A stretch of 64,000 bases of DNA, taken from an uncultured Thiothrix sp. Its GTDB lineage: Bacteria > Pseudomonadota > Gammaproteobacteria > Thiotrichales > Thiotrichaceae. Position numbers and translations under genes: made by a program. Positions 47,687 through 55,860 of this stretch are shown piece after piece. The notes beneath the pieces are model-generated. The model ran no database searches. It was not told where the DNA came from and saw only the letters and a list, made by a program, of their open reading frames with translations. The stretch lies in NCBI RefSeq assembly GCF_937873765.1, contig NZ_CALMZC010000015.1:186001-250000 (forward strand), written 5' to 3'. Each line of letters begins with the position of its first letter. Within the stretch, counting starts at the first letter, position 1.

Positions 47687-48936
47687 TAACGATCAACCTC
47701 CCCAAATACAATATCTTGTGTACCAATTATCGTGACCACATCGGCTAGCATATGGCCTTTCACCATTTCATCCATGGCAGCTAAGTGTGGAAAGCCCGGG
47801 GCACGGATTTTTAAGCGATAAGGTTTGTTGGCTCCATCAGACAAGATATAACAACCAAATTCCCCTTTAGGATGCTCTACTGCCGCATAAGCCTCCCCAA
47901 CAGGCAAACAATAACCTTCAGTCATCAGCTTGAAGTGATGAATTAAGGCCTCCATATCTTGCTTCATCGCCAAGCGTGTCGGTGGTGTGTTTTTATCATC
48001 CACTAGAACAGCACCCGGATTTTTTCTTAACCAATCAATACATTGTTTAATAATTCGATTGGATTGAAGCATTTCTTCCATGCGGACTAAATAACGATCA
48101 TAACTATCGCCATTAGTACCAACGGGAATATCAAATTCCACTTTATCGTAAGCGGCATAAGCTTGTTTTTTACGAATATCCCAAGCTACACCTGAACCAC
48201 GTAACATAGGACCTGTTAAACCTAGTTGAAGGGCGCGTTCAGGTGAAACCACGCCAACATTGACTAAACGTTGCTTCCAGATACGATTATCGGTTAATAG
48301 GCTTTCATACTCAGCCACATAAGCAGGAAAGCGCTGCGTAAAATCCTCTAGAAAATCTAACAGCGAGCCTTGACGATTTTCATTTAAACGCTTGGCTTCT
48401 TGTTCAGAACAGAAGCGCGAGACTTCATGCTGTGGCATGGAGTCCGGTAAGTCTCGATAGACCCCACCCGGACGATAGTAGCTAGCATGCAGACGTGCGC
48501 CGGAGACTGCTTCATAAGCGTCCATCAGATCTTCACGTTCACGAAAAGCATAAATAAACATGGACATAGCACCAATATCCAAAGCATGCGTGCCAATCCA
48601 TAATAAGTGGTTAAGAATACGAGTGATTTCGTCAAACATCGTGCGAATATATAAAGCTCGCTCTGGAGGGGTAATGCCTAATAGTTTTTCTAGCGCTAAC
48701 ACATACCCATGTTCGTTAGACATCATCGACACATAATCTAAGCGATCCATATAACCAATGCTTTGGTTATAGGGTTTAGTTTCAGCTAGTTTTTCAGTGC
48801 CCCGGTGTAATAACCCAATATGAGGATCAGCACGCACAATGACTTCGCCATCCATTTCCAACACTAAGCGCAGAACGCCATGTGCCGCAGGATGGGCTGG
48901 GCCGAAGTTCAGCGTAAAGTTGCGAATTTCAGGCAT
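47686..48936 (-). CDS. nuoD: NADH dehydrogenase I subunit D
   Basis: The 49-kDa-type subunit (416 aa) that helps form the quinone-binding cavity with NuoB. The opening [15 protein letters not shown] and the [15 protein letters not shown] stretch are diagnostic. It is separate from nuoC here, not fused as in E. coli. It follows nuoC by 34 bp. Confidence 0.96.
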   Translation of the reverse strand: MPEIRNFTLNFGPAHPAAHGVLRLVLEMDGEVIVRADPHIGLLHRGTEKLAETKPYNQSIGYMDRLDYVSMMSNEHGYVLALEKLLGITPPERALYIRTMFDEITRILNHLLWIGTHALDIGAMSMFIYAFREREDLMDAYEAVSGARLHASYYRPGGVYRDLPDSMPQHEVSRFCSEQEAKRLNENRQGSLLDFLEDFTQRFPAYVAEYESLLTDNRIWKQRLVNVGVVSPERALQLGLTGPMLRGSGVAWDIRKKQAYAAYDKVEFDIPVGTNGDSYDRYLVRMEEMLQSNRIIKQCIDWLRKNPGAVLVDDKNTPPTRLAMKQDMEALIHHFKLMTEGYCLPVGEAYAAVEHPKGEFGCYILSDGANKPYRLKIRAPGFPHLAAMDEMVKGHMLADVVTIIGTQDIVFGEVDR

Positions 48937-48970
48937 GGTTTAGAACGCTCCTCTACACAAATATTTATGG

Positions 48971-49663
48971 TCACGGTTGACGAATAACACGAGGAACAAG
49001 GACTCGAGGTTCAAGCGACACAGGTTGGTAAACTACGCGCTTCAGCTCAGAGTCATAACGCATTTCTACTTGACCGATTAAGGGGAAATCCTTACGGAAG
49101 GGATGACCAACAAAACCATAATCAGTCAAAATTCGACGTAGGTCTGGATGCCTGGCAAACAAAATACCAAACATGTCGAAAGCTTCACGTTCATACCAAT
49201 TGGCTACAGCCCAAATCTGTACTAGTGAAGGTACTACGGGAAAATCGTTATTTGTTGCCCAAGTACGCATGCGCAAACGAAAGTTGTGTTCGATTGATAA
49301 CAAGTGCACGACCACCGCATAACGCTGGCTGTTTAATGCAGGCGGCTGGGTTGGCTGAGCAAATTCAAATAAAGGATCTGCCTCAATAGGATGGAAGGCA
49401 CGACTAAAACCGCTGCGACTAGCAGTCGTCACATCCCATTCAGCATCACCGAAGCTCAAATAATCGACTCCACATAAGTCAATTAATTGCTGACAAGCTA
49501 GGCTGGCATCTTGATGTAAAAACTGGGCGACCTCCAACCAATGCTCAACAGGAACTTCTAGGCTTAGCTCATTAAATTCATATTTGATAGCAGTTAACTG
49601 ATCGCCTAATTGGGTTTGTAGATAATGCTGAATGTCCTCAAGCTTCTTAGTCACAGCGTTCAC
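48971..49663 (-). CDS. nuoC: NADH dehydrogenase I subunit C
   Basis: The 30-kDa-type subunit (230 aa). Signatures [12 protein letters not shown] and [13 protein letters not shown] are present. I chose the GTG at 49663 because it overlaps the nuoB stop as GTGA, in keeping with the coupled starts elsewhere in this operon. The frame opens earlier, to an ATG at 49744 inside nuoB, which would add 27 residues without family support. Confidence 0.92.
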   Translation of the reverse strand: MNAVTKKLEDIQHYLQTQLGDQLTAIKYEFNELSLEVPVEHWLEVAQFLHQDASLACQQLIDLCGVDYLSFGDAEWDVTTASRSGFSRAFHPIEADPLFEFAQPTQPPALNSQRYAVVVHLLSIEHNFRLRMRTWATNNDFPVVPSLVQIWAVANWYEREAFDMFGILFARHPDLRRILTDYGFVGHPFRKDFPLIGQVEMRYDSELKRVVYQPVSLEPRVLVPRVIRQP

Positions 49664-50136
49664 CGTGCAATCGTATTGGTGCGACGGATTTTGCTCTGTA
49701 ATTGCAGTATCCCATACAGCAAAGCTTCGGCCGTTGGCGGACAACCCGGTACATAAATATCAACAGGAATAATTCGATCACATCCACGTACAACCGCATA
49801 GGAGTAGTGGTAGTAGCCCCCACCATTCGCGCATGAACCCATTGAAATCACCCAACGTGGTTCGGCCATTTGGTCGTAAACTTTACGGAGAGCAGGTGCC
49901 ATTTTATTGGTTAAAGTACCCGCGACAATCATCACATCTGATTGGCGTGGACTAGGGCGGAAGATAATGCCAAAACGGTCTAAATCATAACGTGCAGCCC
50001 CCGCATGCATCATTTCGACCGCACAACAGGCCAAACCAAACGTCATCGGCCACATGGAGCCAGTACGCGCCCAGTTAATTAACTTGTCGGCCGTTGTGGT
50101 CATAAAGCCTTTTTCTAGAATGCCTTCTATTCCCAT
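49660..50136 (-). CDS. nuoB: NADH dehydrogenase I subunit B
   Basis: Fe-S subunit holding cluster N2, the last electron donor to quinone (158 aa). Ligands are in [13 protein letters not shown] (tandem Cys), [21 protein letters not shown] and [11 protein letters not shown]. The ATG at 50136 has AAGGAG 7 bp upstream; the open frame runs seven codons further. It overlaps the nuoA end by 10 bp. Confidence 0.96.
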   Translation of the reverse strand: MGIEGILEKGFMTTTADKLINWARTGSMWPMTFGLACCAVEMMHAGAARYDLDRFGIIFRPSPRQSDVMIVAGTLTNKMAPALRKVYDQMAEPRWVISMGSCANGGGYYHYSYAVVRGCDRIIPVDIYVPGCPPTAEALLYGILQLQSKIRRTNTIAR

Positions 50137-50483
50137 TCTAATGCTCCTTTTTTCCACTCATAAATAAAACCAACAATGAGAATACTTAGGAAAATACCCA
50201 TGACCACAATCCCGAATATTCCGACTTTATTTAAAACCACAGCCCAAGGAAATAAAAAGGCAATTTCTAAATCAAAGATAATAAAAAGGATAGCCACTAA
50301 ATAATAACGCACATCGAAATTAATTCGTGCATCTTCAAAAGCGGGAAATCCACATTCAAAAGGCGCATTTTTTTCGATATCAGGACGATGTGAGCCAGCA
50401 ATTAAACCCAGTCCTAATAGAACAAAGGCTATAGCAAAACCTACAGCGAAGAAGATGAGAATAGGTAGATATTCTCCAAGCAT
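50127..50483 (-). CDS. nuoA: NADH dehydrogenase I subunit A
   Basis: First gene of the operon: three-helix membrane subunit (118 aa) near the quinone site. The [19 protein letters not shown] stretch with the conserved Cys-Gly loop, followed by [19 protein letters not shown], is diagnostic. A strong AGGAGGGGAG ribosome site lies just upstream of the ATG at 50483. Confidence 0.96.
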   Translation of the reverse strand: MLGEYLPILIFFAVGFAIAFVLLGLGLIAGSHRPDIEKNAPFECGFPAFEDARINFDVRYYLVAILFIIFDLEIAFLFPWAVVLNKVGIFGIVVMGIFLSILIVGFIYEWKKGALEWE

Positions 50484-51031
50484 GCTAACTCCCCTCCTGA
50501 CTTATTACCGCTCATGACTTTTTCATCTACTGACTAAGATTGAAAAGGGTTGAGGTAAAAGCGATAGGAAAATCAAGATTTTCCTATATGAGTTGAATAT
50601 AAAGGGATTTAACTAATAAACCTATTGCTCTATTGGCTAGGATAAATGTTTAGTATTTGCCTAAAGGTGATAGTAAATCAGTATTCCGTGCAGGCTATTT
50701 CTGCTGAGCTTGTTTAAGCTTAGCTGAGTGTTGAGCTGGTTTCTGCAAAGAGGTTACAATGGGTTCTTGCGTCAACTTATCTATCTAGACTTAGGGCTTC
50801 TTAGATGCTCTGTCTGAATAGAGCAGAACAGCTATACTTAAGACTCAAGTTCAAGGACTAACCGGCACAAATTTTGCGAAGCTATCATCACTCGCTTTTT
50901 AGGTTGTTTGTCCCTAGTCGTCAACCTTTCATAAATCAACAATAAATTTAAGAGTTCATGGCCTAGAAAGGTTCATGCCTGGTGGACAGCACTAAGAGTT
51001 CGTTTATTTTGATGGTTTCAGGAGGAAAGTC
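50484..51031. other. 548-bp intergenic region upstream of nuo and VOC genes
   Basis: No credible gene was seen on either strand. The region should contain the promoters of the nuo operon (minus) and of the VOC gene (plus). The only strong structure I see is a palindrome at 50564-50587. No tRNA-like fold was found by eye. Confidence 0.5.
50564..50587. promoter_or_regulatory. Palindrome upstream of nuoA
   Basis: ATAGGAAAATC (50564-50574) and GATTTTCCTAT (50577-50587) are perfect 11-bp arms around a 2-nt centre, 81 bp before the nuoA start. It could be an operator for the complex I operon or a leader hairpin. Confidence 0.4.
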
Positions 51032-51430
51032 ATGGCTCAATCTTTAGCTCTTACAAGTTTTCTGGTGCACGATTATGATGAAGCAATCACCTTTTTTAAG
51101 CGTCTGCACTTCGAGGTACTTGAAGATACTCGCTTAAGCCCTGAAAAACGTTGGATCCGCGTCGCTCCACAAGGGCAGAGCAGTAGTGCTTTGTTGTTAG
51201 CACGTGCCGTTACCCTAGAGCAGCAAACACAAGTGGGCAAACAAGCCGGTGGGCGTGTTGCCTTCTTTCTGCATACAGATAGTTTTTGGGAATACTATGA
51301 TCTTCTACAAGATAATGGTATTCGGTTTGTAGAAGCACCCCGAAAAGAGCCCTATGGGATGGTGGTGGTTTTCCTCGACCTCTATGGTAACCGTTGGGAT
51401 TTGGTTGAAACCCAAGCAACAACTACTTAA
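51032..51430 (+). CDS. VOC superfamily (glyoxalase/bleomycin-resistance-like) protein
   Basis: A 132-aa single-domain vicinal-oxygen-chelate protein. The N-terminal half TSFLVHDYDEAITFFKRLHFEV and the C-terminal GMVVVFLDLYGNRWDLVE are the paired betaalphabetabetabeta modules. Metal ligands cannot be assigned with confidence and the substrate is unknown. A perfect AGGAGG ribosome site precedes the ATG. Confidence 0.78.
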   Translation: MAQSLALTSFLVHDYDEAITFFKRLHFEVLEDTRLSPEKRWIRVAPQGQSSSALLLARAVTLEQQTQVGKQAGGRVAFFLHTDSFWEYYDLLQDNGIRFVEAPRKEPYGMVVVFLDLYGNRWDLVETQATTT

Positions 51431-51491
51431 AAAAATGGACTGCTGGTTGCTTATTGAGACAAGGTTCATTGATTTGCGCTAAGCTTGCGCT

Positions 51492-52232
51492 ATGAGCAAA
51501 CTCAGCTATCAAGCCCAAGACGAATATGGCACGGTGACTGTCTATGATGATGGTGAGTGCTATATTTTGTCCTTTGCCACCCATGACGAGCAAAGTCGTT
51601 GCTTAAAAGCAGCACCGCATATTTTGCAATATGATTATACCCAAGCTATGCTTTTGGTTTTACTCTTTTGTTATCCTAAACGCGTTTTGCTACTGGGTTT
51701 GGGTGGGGGTAGCTTAGCGAGTGCTTTGTATCATGCTGTGGCGGGCATTCATATCACCGCCGTCGAATTGCGCGCCCCTGTCATTGAAGCCGCACAACGC
51801 TATTTCCAACTACCTCGAGCCAAGCGGATTGAGGTCATACAGCAGAATGCTGATATGTTTCTGCTGGATAATAACATGCGCAAAGTGGATGTGATTTTCG
51901 CGGATTTATACGATGCCACTGGTACAGCAGCCATGCAATTGCGCGTGGATTTTATTCGCCGTTGTGCTGAGTTATTAAAAGAGCAGGGCTGGCTAGTGCT
52001 GAATTGTTGGCAGGAACAACAAGATAACCCTTGTTTTTGTAATGCATTACGCGAGCATTTTGCTGATCTACGTTATGTTTTAACGGGTAGTAAAAACTGG
52101 GTGATTCTGGCTGGGAAAGTCGCTGATGATCAGACAAATAATCTCTTGAAAGAAACAGCAGCGAGCTGGTCGGGGAAATTGGAGTTTTCACTGCATAAGC
52201 ATTTGGCACGCTTGCGCTATTTAGAGGTTTAA
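51492..52232 (+). CDS. Spermidine-synthase-like methyltransferase-fold protein
   Basis: A 246-aa protein with the polyamine-synthase/SAM Rossmann core. VLLLGLGGGSLASALYHA is the nucleotide loop, followed by ITAVELRAPVIEAA and, later, DVIFADLYDATGTAA. The N-terminal beta domain of SpeE is shortened, as in many spermidine-synthase-like proteins of unknown substrate. Its role in polyamine synthesis is not shown. It lies 61 bp after the VOC gene on the same strand. Confidence 0.65.
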   Translation: MSKLSYQAQDEYGTVTVYDDGECYILSFATHDEQSRCLKAAPHILQYDYTQAMLLVLLFCYPKRVLLLGLGGGSLASALYHAVAGIHITAVELRAPVIEAAQRYFQLPRAKRIEVIQQNADMFLLDNNMRKVDVIFADLYDATGTAAMQLRVDFIRRCAELLKEQGWLVLNCWQEQQDNPCFCNALREHFADLRYVLTGSKNWVILAGKVADDQTNNLLKETAASWSGKLEFSLHKHLARLRYLEV

Positions 52233-52239
52233 CAGCCAC

Positions 52240-52455
52240 TTAGGTGCGCTGATTACTTTCTATATAATCCAAATAGTTACGCAAATATTGCAGAGTCTGC
52301 TGAGGCGTCTTAACGGGGGAGGGAGTAGGTTTTTTTAAAACATTTAAGCCTAACTCCTGAACAGCTGGGCTATTTTTTAGAGGTCTCAATCCATCCTCAG
52401 TTAGATCACAATAATCGGTGAAGTCTTTAAAGCTCAACATATCTGTGGTGGTCAT
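52240..52455 (-). CDS. Hypothetical small protein (71 aa)
   Basis: A 71-aa acidic reading frame convergent with the spermidine-synthase-like gene, 7 bp from its end. No family is recognised; no strong ribosome site. Composition is plausible (LKNSPAVQELGL, YLRNYLDYIESN), and there is no competing gene on the other strand. It could equally be a chance ORF. Confidence 0.35.
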   Translation of the reverse strand: MTTTDMLSFKDFTDYCDLTEDGLRPLKNSPAVQELGLNVLKKPTPSPVKTPQQTLQYLRNYLDYIESNQRT

Positions 52456-52683
52456 TTGCTGCTAAGACACAAGATTATAGTCTAAAAATAGGAGTTCAAT
52501 TCATACCAAAGCGTTAATTTTTTATGAAAAAAAGCGCTAGACAGAGGATGCTAGTTAATAGCTATTTAAGTTTGTTAATTATCAACTGATCTTTAAAACT
52601 GCAGATATTGAGCGACTATAAGCTGATTTTGAGTTGCTGTAAGCCGATTAGCCTTGCTAGCACAGAGCTGGCACAATAACCGG

Positions 52684-53583
52684 ATGATCTCGCGCAAATA
52701 CCTTTATCTGATTGCTCTGGCTCGCGAAAAGCACTTTGGTCGCGCTGCTTTGGCTTGCCACATTTCACCGTCTACTTTATCTGCAGCCATCCGTGAAATC
52801 GAATTGGAATTAGGGATTGCGGTAGTTAATCGTGGGCGCACTTTCGGTGGTTTAACCCGTGAGGGTCAGTGTGTAGTGGAGCATGCGATTCGTCTGGTAA
52901 GTACTGCTGAAGGTTTGCGTCAAGAATTACGTTCTTTGCGCGAAGAACTTACCGGACATTTGACCTTAGGGGTGATTCCCACAGCCTTGACTGTAGTTGC
53001 GAGTCTTACGGCCGCCTTTGCACGTCAACATCCACAAGTAAACCTTGAAGTGCGCTCCCTTGGGACTGGAGAGATCCTTAAACGCATGCAGCAATTCGAT
53101 CTTGATGCAGGGATTATGTATGTCGAATCCGGCATTCAGCAGCAACTATTTACTGTGCCACTGTGGCAAGAGAATCATGTATTTTTATGCCCACTCGATA
53201 GTGAGCTTGCTAATCGTGAGACGATTACGTGGTATGAAGCCACACACACGCCACTTTGTTTGCTCACGCCTGATATGCAGAATCGCAAAATGATCGACTC
53301 GATCTTCAAGCAGTTGGGTTATAGTGCGGAACCCAGTTTAGAAACTAATTCGATTATCAGTATGCTCGCGCATGTCTCAGCGGGTAGCTGGTCAGCAATT
53401 TTGCCGCAGAATGCCTTGGAGTTGATTGGTGTACCTGCAGGGGTGAAAGTGTTGGAGTTAACTGAACCTAGTTTTAGTTCACAGACTGGTTTAGTGGTTG
53501 CAGGACGAGAGCCTTGGTCGCCACTCTTAAGTGCTTTGATTAGGATTGCACAAGAGTTAGAAATAAACCCTAGCCCTACCTAA
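52684..53583 (+). CDS. LysR-type regulator of formate dehydrogenase operon
   Basis: A 299-aa LysR-family transcription regulator. The N-terminal winged HTH reads HFGRAALACHISPSTLSAA followed by IREIELELG; the rest is the periplasmic-binding-like effector domain. It is transcribed toward the fds operon, the usual place of FdsR-like regulators, with a 256-bp gap holding the likely operator. The start ATG at 52684 opens the HTH directly; the frame extends 10 codons further. The inducer is probably formate, by analogy only. Confidence 0.8.
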   Translation: MISRKYLYLIALAREKHFGRAALACHISPSTLSAAIREIELELGIAVVNRGRTFGGLTREGQCVVEHAIRLVSTAEGLRQELRSLREELTGHLTLGVIPTALTVVASLTAAFARQHPQVNLEVRSLGTGEILKRMQQFDLDAGIMYVESGIQQQLFTVPLWQENHVFLCPLDSELANRETITWYEATHTPLCLLTPDMQNRKMIDSIFKQLGYSAEPSLETNSIISMLAHVSAGSWSAILPQNALELIGVPAGVKVLELTEPSFSSQTGLVVAGREPWSPLLSALIRIAQELEINPSPT

Positions 53584-53839
53584 AAACACATAAGAAGATT
53601 TGAAAAATGACTTGTTGATGAACTCAACATCGTATAGGTTGACTGACTTTAAAAAATAAAGAGTTGCTTATACAGTCAAGTCAATAAATAAAACTTTCAT
53701 TCACCAAATCCGAACGGTTCTTCTAAATTTTCTGCTTTCTCAAACAAACTACTTATCCTATGCTGTAAAGATGAGGAGAGCCATACAATAAGAATGCGCT
53801 TGGTTGCGACCTCAGTTGGACAATAATCAGGATGCTCAT

Positions 53840-54304
53840 ATGAACACCACCTTAGAAGCGCTTATTCAAACTCACCGCGATCAAGCGGGTGCTTTACTAC
53901 CTATTTTGCATGCTATTCAAGATCAACTTGGCTATGTGCCTGCTGAGGCTACCCCCCTCATTGCTAAAAGCCTCAATCTTTCCCGTGCGGAAGTGCATGG
54001 GGTCATTAGCTTTTATCATCACTTCCGGACTACGCCACCGGGCAAGCATATCTTGCAAATCTGCCGCGCCGAGTCTTGCCAAGCAATGGGCAGCCGCGAG
54101 TTGGAAGCGCAGGCTAAGGTCGTTTTAGGCATTGATTACCACCAAACTACGGATGATGGCACAATTAGCTTAGAGCCAGTGTATTGCTTAGGTAATTGTG
54201 CTTGTTCACCCTCAGTACGTGTTGGTGATGAGGTGCAAGGTCGGATGAATGCGGCGCAATTGGAGGCTTTAATTGCGGAATTGCGCCAAGGAGCTACAGC
54301 ATGA
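53840..54304 (+). CDS. fdsG: Formate dehydrogenase gamma subunit FdsG
   Basis: NuoE-like 154-aa subunit of the soluble NAD-dependent, molybdenum formate dehydrogenase. It carries one 2Fe-2S cluster (CRAESCQAMGS, then CLGNCACSP). The ATG at 53840 has AGGA 8 bp upstream; the frame opens 12 codons earlier. Its stop overlaps the fdsB start as ATGA. FdsG shuttles electrons between FdsB and FdsA. Confidence 0.88.
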   Translation: MNTTLEALIQTHRDQAGALLPILHAIQDQLGYVPAEATPLIAKSLNLSRAEVHGVISFYHHFRTTPPGKHILQICRAESCQAMGSRELEAQAKVVLGIDYHQTTDDGTISLEPVYCLGNCACSPSVRVGDEVQGRMNAAQLEALIAELRQGATA

Positions 54305-55851
54305 GTTATAAGATTTATGTGCCCTGTGATACGACAGCCGTCTCGATGGGTGCAGATAAAGTTGCCGCTGCAATTAGCCAACAGGCGCAGCAACACGGTT
54401 TAGAGATAGTCATGGTGCGTAATGGCTCACGCGGCCTTTTTTGGCTAGAGCCGATGGTCGAGGTGGAAACTGCACAAGGTCGTGTAGCCTATGGCCCCGT
54501 GCGTGTGAGTGATGTAGCGAGTTTATTTGAAGCCCAATTCCTACAAGCCGGTGATCATCCGCTGAAGCTGGGTTTGACCGAAGAAATGCCGTTTTTAAAG
54601 CAACAAGAGCGTCTCACTTTTGCGCGGGTGGGGGTGATTGATCCGGTGTCAGTGAGCGATTACGAGGTGCATGGCGGTTGGCTCGGTTTACGTAATGCTT
54701 TGACACTGAGATCAGCGGATATTGTGAGTTCTGTCACAGCTTCCGGTCTACGTGGGCGCGGTGGGGCGGCATTTCCAGCCGGTATTAAATGGCAAACCGT
54801 TTTAAAAGCGCAAGCGGAGCAGAAGTATATAGTCTGTAATGCGGATGAAGGCGATTCCGGCACTTTCTCTGATCGAATGTTGATGGAAGGTGATCCATTT
54901 TGCTTGATTGAAGGGATGATTATTGCGGGTATCGCAGTGGGTGCAACCCAAGGCTATATCTATCTGCGTTCCGAATATCCGCGTGCTTTCAATACGCTTA
55001 AAATCGCGCTTGCGAATGCCAAAGCGGCGGGCTTTTTAGGTGCAAATATTCTCAATTCGGGCAAAGCATTTGAAGTGGAAGTGCGTCTCGGGGCGGGTGC
55101 TTATATCTGTGGTGAAGAAACTTCATTACTTGAAAGTTTAGAAGGCAAGCGCGGCCAAGTACGTGCTAAGCCACCACTTCCTGCGATTCAAGGTTTATTC
55201 GGCAAACCCACCGTAGTAAATAATGTGGTGACTTTGGCGAGTGTGCCGGTGATTTTAGCCAAGGGTGCTGAATTTTATGCTAACTACGGTATGGGGCGCT
55301 CACGTGGCACTTTAGCCTTCCAATTAGCGGGCAATATTAAGCACGGTGGTTTAGTAGAAAAGGCTTTTGGCTTGAGCTTACAGGACTTATTAAACGATTT
55401 TGGTGGCGGCAGCCAATCGGGTAAACCGATTCGTACCGTGCAAGTCGGTGGGCCTTTGGGTGCTTATGTACCCGCTGAGCAATTCCATTTGCCACTCGAC
55501 TACGAAGCCTTCGCTAAAGAAGAGTTTATGATTGGACATGGTGGTGTAGTCGCTTTTGATGATAGCGTGAATATGGCACAGATGGCGCAGTTTGCGATGG
55601 AGTTTTGTGTTGAGGAGTCCTGCGGTAAATGTACACCGTGTCGGATTGGTTCAGTACGTGGAGTGGAGGTGATGGAGCGCATTCGCAACGGTGAAAACCG
55701 TGAGGCCAATATTGAGCTACTCAAAGATTTATGTGACACCATGATCAATGGCTCATTGTGCGCAATGGGGGGAATGACCCCCTTTCCAGTATTGAGTGCG
55801 TTAAAATATTTTCCGGCAGATTTCGGCTTGAATGCCGCATCTAAGGTGTGA
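54301..55851 (+). CDS. fdsB: Formate dehydrogenase beta subunit FdsB
   Basis: NuoF-like 516-aa diaphorase subunit that passes electrons to NAD+. The N-terminal 80 residues are a thioredoxin-like domain, as in known FdsB; then the FMN/NADH site ([13 protein letters not shown]) and the 4Fe-4S motif (ESCGKCTPCRIG). The start overlaps fdsG and the stop lies 9 bp before fdsA, so the three are one transcript. It is clearly related to nuoF in the same window. Confidence 0.92.
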   Translation: MSYKIYVPCDTTAVSMGADKVAAAISQQAQQHGLEIVMVRNGSRGLFWLEPMVEVETAQGRVAYGPVRVSDVASLFEAQFLQAGDHPLKLGLTEEMPFLKQQERLTFARVGVIDPVSVSDYEVHGGWLGLRNALTLRSADIVSSVTASGLRGRGGAAFPAGIKWQTVLKAQAEQKYIVCNADEGDSGTFSDRMLMEGDPFCLIEGMIIAGIAVGATQGYIYLRSEYPRAFNTLKIALANAKAAGFLGANILNSGKAFEVEVRLGAGAYICGEETSLLESLEGKRGQVRAKPPLPAIQGLFGKPTVVNNVVTLASVPVILAKGAEFYANYGMGRSRGTLAFQLAGNIKHGGLVEKAFGLSLQDLLNDFGGGSQSGKPIRTVQVGGPLGAYVPAEQFHLPLDYEAFAKEEFMIGHGGVVAFDDSVNMAQMAQFAMEFCVEESCGKCTPCRIGSVRGVEVMERIRNGENREANIELLKDLCDTMINGSLCAMGGMTPFPVLSALKYFPADFGLNAASKV

Positions 55852-55860
55852 GGAACCACT

